Part shown: positions 62,774 through 64,000 of the stretch, in pieces
Numbering within the stretch: position 1 is the stretch's first letter
Layout: each line of letters begins with the position of its first letter
Origin: Streptomyces rugosispiralis
GTDB taxonomy: Bacteria; Actinomycetota; Actinomycetes; Streptomycetales; Streptomycetaceae
Length of the DNA: 64,000 nt
NCBI RefSeq assembly: GCF_024505145.1
Contig: NZ_JANIAA010000004.1
Location: 372,001 to 436,000 of the forward strand
Direction of reading: 5' to 3'
Position numbers and translations under genes: made by a program
The notes under the pieces: generated by a model
Told to the model about the DNA's origin: nothing
The model's input: only the letters and a program-made list of their open reading frames with translations
Databases searched by the model: none

Positions 62774-64000
62774 CTACAGCGTCACGACGTCCGCCGTGGC
62801 CACCGGCCTTCCGCTGACGAACGACTGGTTGGCCGCGAGCCCGGTGACCAGCGCGAGCGCCCCGTCCTCCTCGGTGGCCCGGCGGCGGGAGGCGTCCGAG
62901 GCGTCCACGGCAGCCCCTTCGGTGGCCCCCGCTTCGGTGGCCCGTGCCGGATCCACCGGGCCGTCCGCCGGATCCACCGGGCCGTCCGCCGGGGCCACCG
63001 GGCCGTAGAGCACATCGAGCATCCGCTCGTCCCCGCCACCGTGCCCGGCGTGGTCGAACGCCGGCAGCTCCACCTCCCGCGGCGGCTCCCACAGCGGCCG
63101 CAGCACCAGCCGCGGACCGCCCGCGTTGGCCAGTGCCCGGTCGCCGTGGATGGTGCCGCGGCCGGAGGCGGTGCCCAGCAGCGGCGGCTGCCACGCGCTC
63201 TCCTCGACCTCCAGCTCCAGCCGGCCCCGGGTGCCGTTGAACATCACCCGGTAGCCCTCCCAGGGGGAGTAGGCGGTCAGGTGGTACGTCATGGTGGCGC
63301 CGGTGTCATAGCGGACCAGCAGCGCCATGTCGTCCTCGATGGTGATGTCGTCGCCGAACACATTGCGGTCGCGGTGGTAGCCGTCCTCGCCCTCGGCGTC
63401 CAGGTACAGCGAGCGCATCGCGTCGTTCTCGGCGAGTTCCAGCGCGAACGGGTCGTCCCGCGCGGCGGCGGCGCCGTGGGCCCGCTCGTACTCGCGCCGG
63501 TAGCCGCTGCGCTCGCCCGCCGCACGGCCGTAGAAGCCGAGCCGGCCGTAGCCGAACACCTCCTCCGGCCGCGCCCCCAGCCACCAGTTGACCAGGTCGA
63601 AGTGGTGGCTGGACTTGTGCACCATCAGCCCGCCGCTGTGCTCCTTCTCGCGGTGCCAGCGGCGGAAGTAGTCGGCGCCGTGCCGGGTGTCCAGCAGCCA
63701 CTCGAAGTGCACCGACAGCACCTCGCCGATGGCGCCGCCGGACAGCTGCCGGTGGACCTCCTCGTGCACCGGGTTGAAGCGGTAGTTGAAGGCGACCGCC
63801 AGATGGTTGCCGGTCTCCCGGACCGTCTCCAGGATGCGGCGGCACTTGGCCGCGTCGGTGGTCATCGGCTTCTCGGTGACCACCCGGCAGCCGGCTCGCA
63901 GCGCGGGCACGATGTACGCGTCGTGCAGCGCGTCCACGCAGGTCACCACCACCTCCTGGATATCGTCCGCGCGCAGCCGGCGCTCGAACTCCGCCGGCCC
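62774..64000 (-). CDS. Gfo/Idh/MocA-family oxidoreductase, 5' end outside the window
   Basis: The frame is open to the right edge, so the N-terminal nucleotide-binding Rossmann motif is missing; visible are VVVTCVDALHDAYIVPAL, the EKPMTT motif that holds the catalytic Lys, FNYRFNPVHEEVHRQL, HKSSHHFDLVNWWLG with the conserved His/Asp, and the C-terminal beta sheet domain. Such enzymes oxidise or reduce sugars and inositols with NAD(P). A 21-nt in-frame triplication (62949-63011) inserts PVDPADG-type heptads near the C-terminus. Confidence 0.88.
   Translation of the reverse strand, partial: GPAEFERRLRADDIQEVVVTCVDALHDAYIVPALRAGCRVVTEKPMTTDAAKCRRILETVRETGNHLAVAFNYRFNPVHEEVHRQLSGGAIGEVLSVHFEWLLDTRHGADYFRRWHREKEHSGGLMVHKSSHHFDLVNWWLGARPEEVFGYGRLGFYGRAAGERSGYRREYERAHGAAAARDDPFALELAENDAMRSLYLDAEGEDGYHRDRNVFGDDITIEDDMALLVRYDTGATMTYHLTAYSPWEGYRVMFNGTRGRLELEVEESAWQPPLLGTASGRGTIHGDRALANAGGPRLVLRPLWEPPREVELPAFDHAGHGGGDERMLDVLYGPVAPADGPVDPADGPVDPARATEAGATEGAAVDASDASRRRATEEDGALALVTGLAANQSFVSGRPVATADVVTL
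62949..63011 (-). repeat. Three 21-nt in-frame tandem units in the Gfo/Idh/MocA gene
   Basis: Units at 62949-62969, 62970-62990 (identical) and 62991-63011 (diverged) encode ADGPVDP-type heptads. Confidence 0.88.

Overview
This is a gene-dense, very high-GC actinobacterial segment, almost certainly from the chromosome of a Streptomyces species. The evidence is GC-saturated third codon positions, many GTG starts, ATGA/GTGA stop-start overlaps, a SigB/F/G-type sigma factor, a streptogrisin-like protease, DosR-type dormancy protein families, F420 enzymes and a type I polyketide synthase. I saw no tRNA, rRNA, CRISPR array, transposase or phage gene. Both ends cut through genes: a secreted S1 protease on the left and a Gfo/Idh/MocA oxidoreductase on the right.

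Layout. 1-16.9 kb is housekeeping and saprophytic: the protease, an overlapping DNA-repair pair (uracil-DNA glycosylase and PolX), a baeRF-type protein, a secreted GH2 exo-glucosaminidase with its own promoter and operator-like site, small stress proteins (HdeD, DUF2267), two adjacent F420 enzymes, a C39-like protein, an SDR, a sigma factor, an auxin-efflux-type carrier and a GH3 beta-glucosidase. 17.1-25.3 kb is a coherent catabolic locus: a FadR-type GntR regulator, then a minus-strand operon (LLM monooxygenase, two 'amino acid synthesis' family proteins, alpha/beta hydrolase, aldehyde dehydrogenase) divergent from a SnoaL/flavin-reductase fusion and an NCS1 permease. The same 17-bp-class operator lies upstream of the regulator and at the start site of the divergent promoter. 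The set resembles Rut-type oxidative ring cleavage but lacks the Rut amidohydrolase and peracid reductase. 25.4-32.5 kb carries an Lrp regulator with a DUF2000 protein, a PanE-like reductase divergent from a CGNR regulator across a perfect inverted repeat, a YoaK protein, soluble transhydrogenase and a stand-alone DnaK. 32.5-36.0 kb is an unexplained two-gene unit: a degenerate P-loop NTPase and a membrane-anchored type 1 periplasmic-binding protein. 36.1-41.8 kb holds AnmK, an MHS transporter, a cellulase-like protein and small stress genes.

42-62 kb looks like a biosynthetic region. The minus strand encodes a full route to activated 4-aminobenzoate: fused PabAB, a class IV PLP lyase, an aryl-CoA ligase, a second adenylate-forming enzyme, an FAD monooxygenase and an ABM-domain membrane protein. 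After an inserted arginine-catabolism operon (arginine dihydrolase-like, ornithine aminotransferase, AsnC regulator), the plus strand encodes an odd stand-alone ketosynthase lacking one catalytic histidine and a one-module, fully reducing, Mas-like polyketide synthase (KS-AT-DH-ER-KR-ACP) with no loading or thioesterase domain. An orphan intrinsic terminator and a ten-codon mini-gene precede the ketosynthase.

A cross-cutting feature is short tandem repeats. At least four unrelated genes carry in-frame 21-nt (seven-residue) repeats in poorly conserved regions, while a tandem repeat beginning in an intergenic gap has a 22-nt unit.
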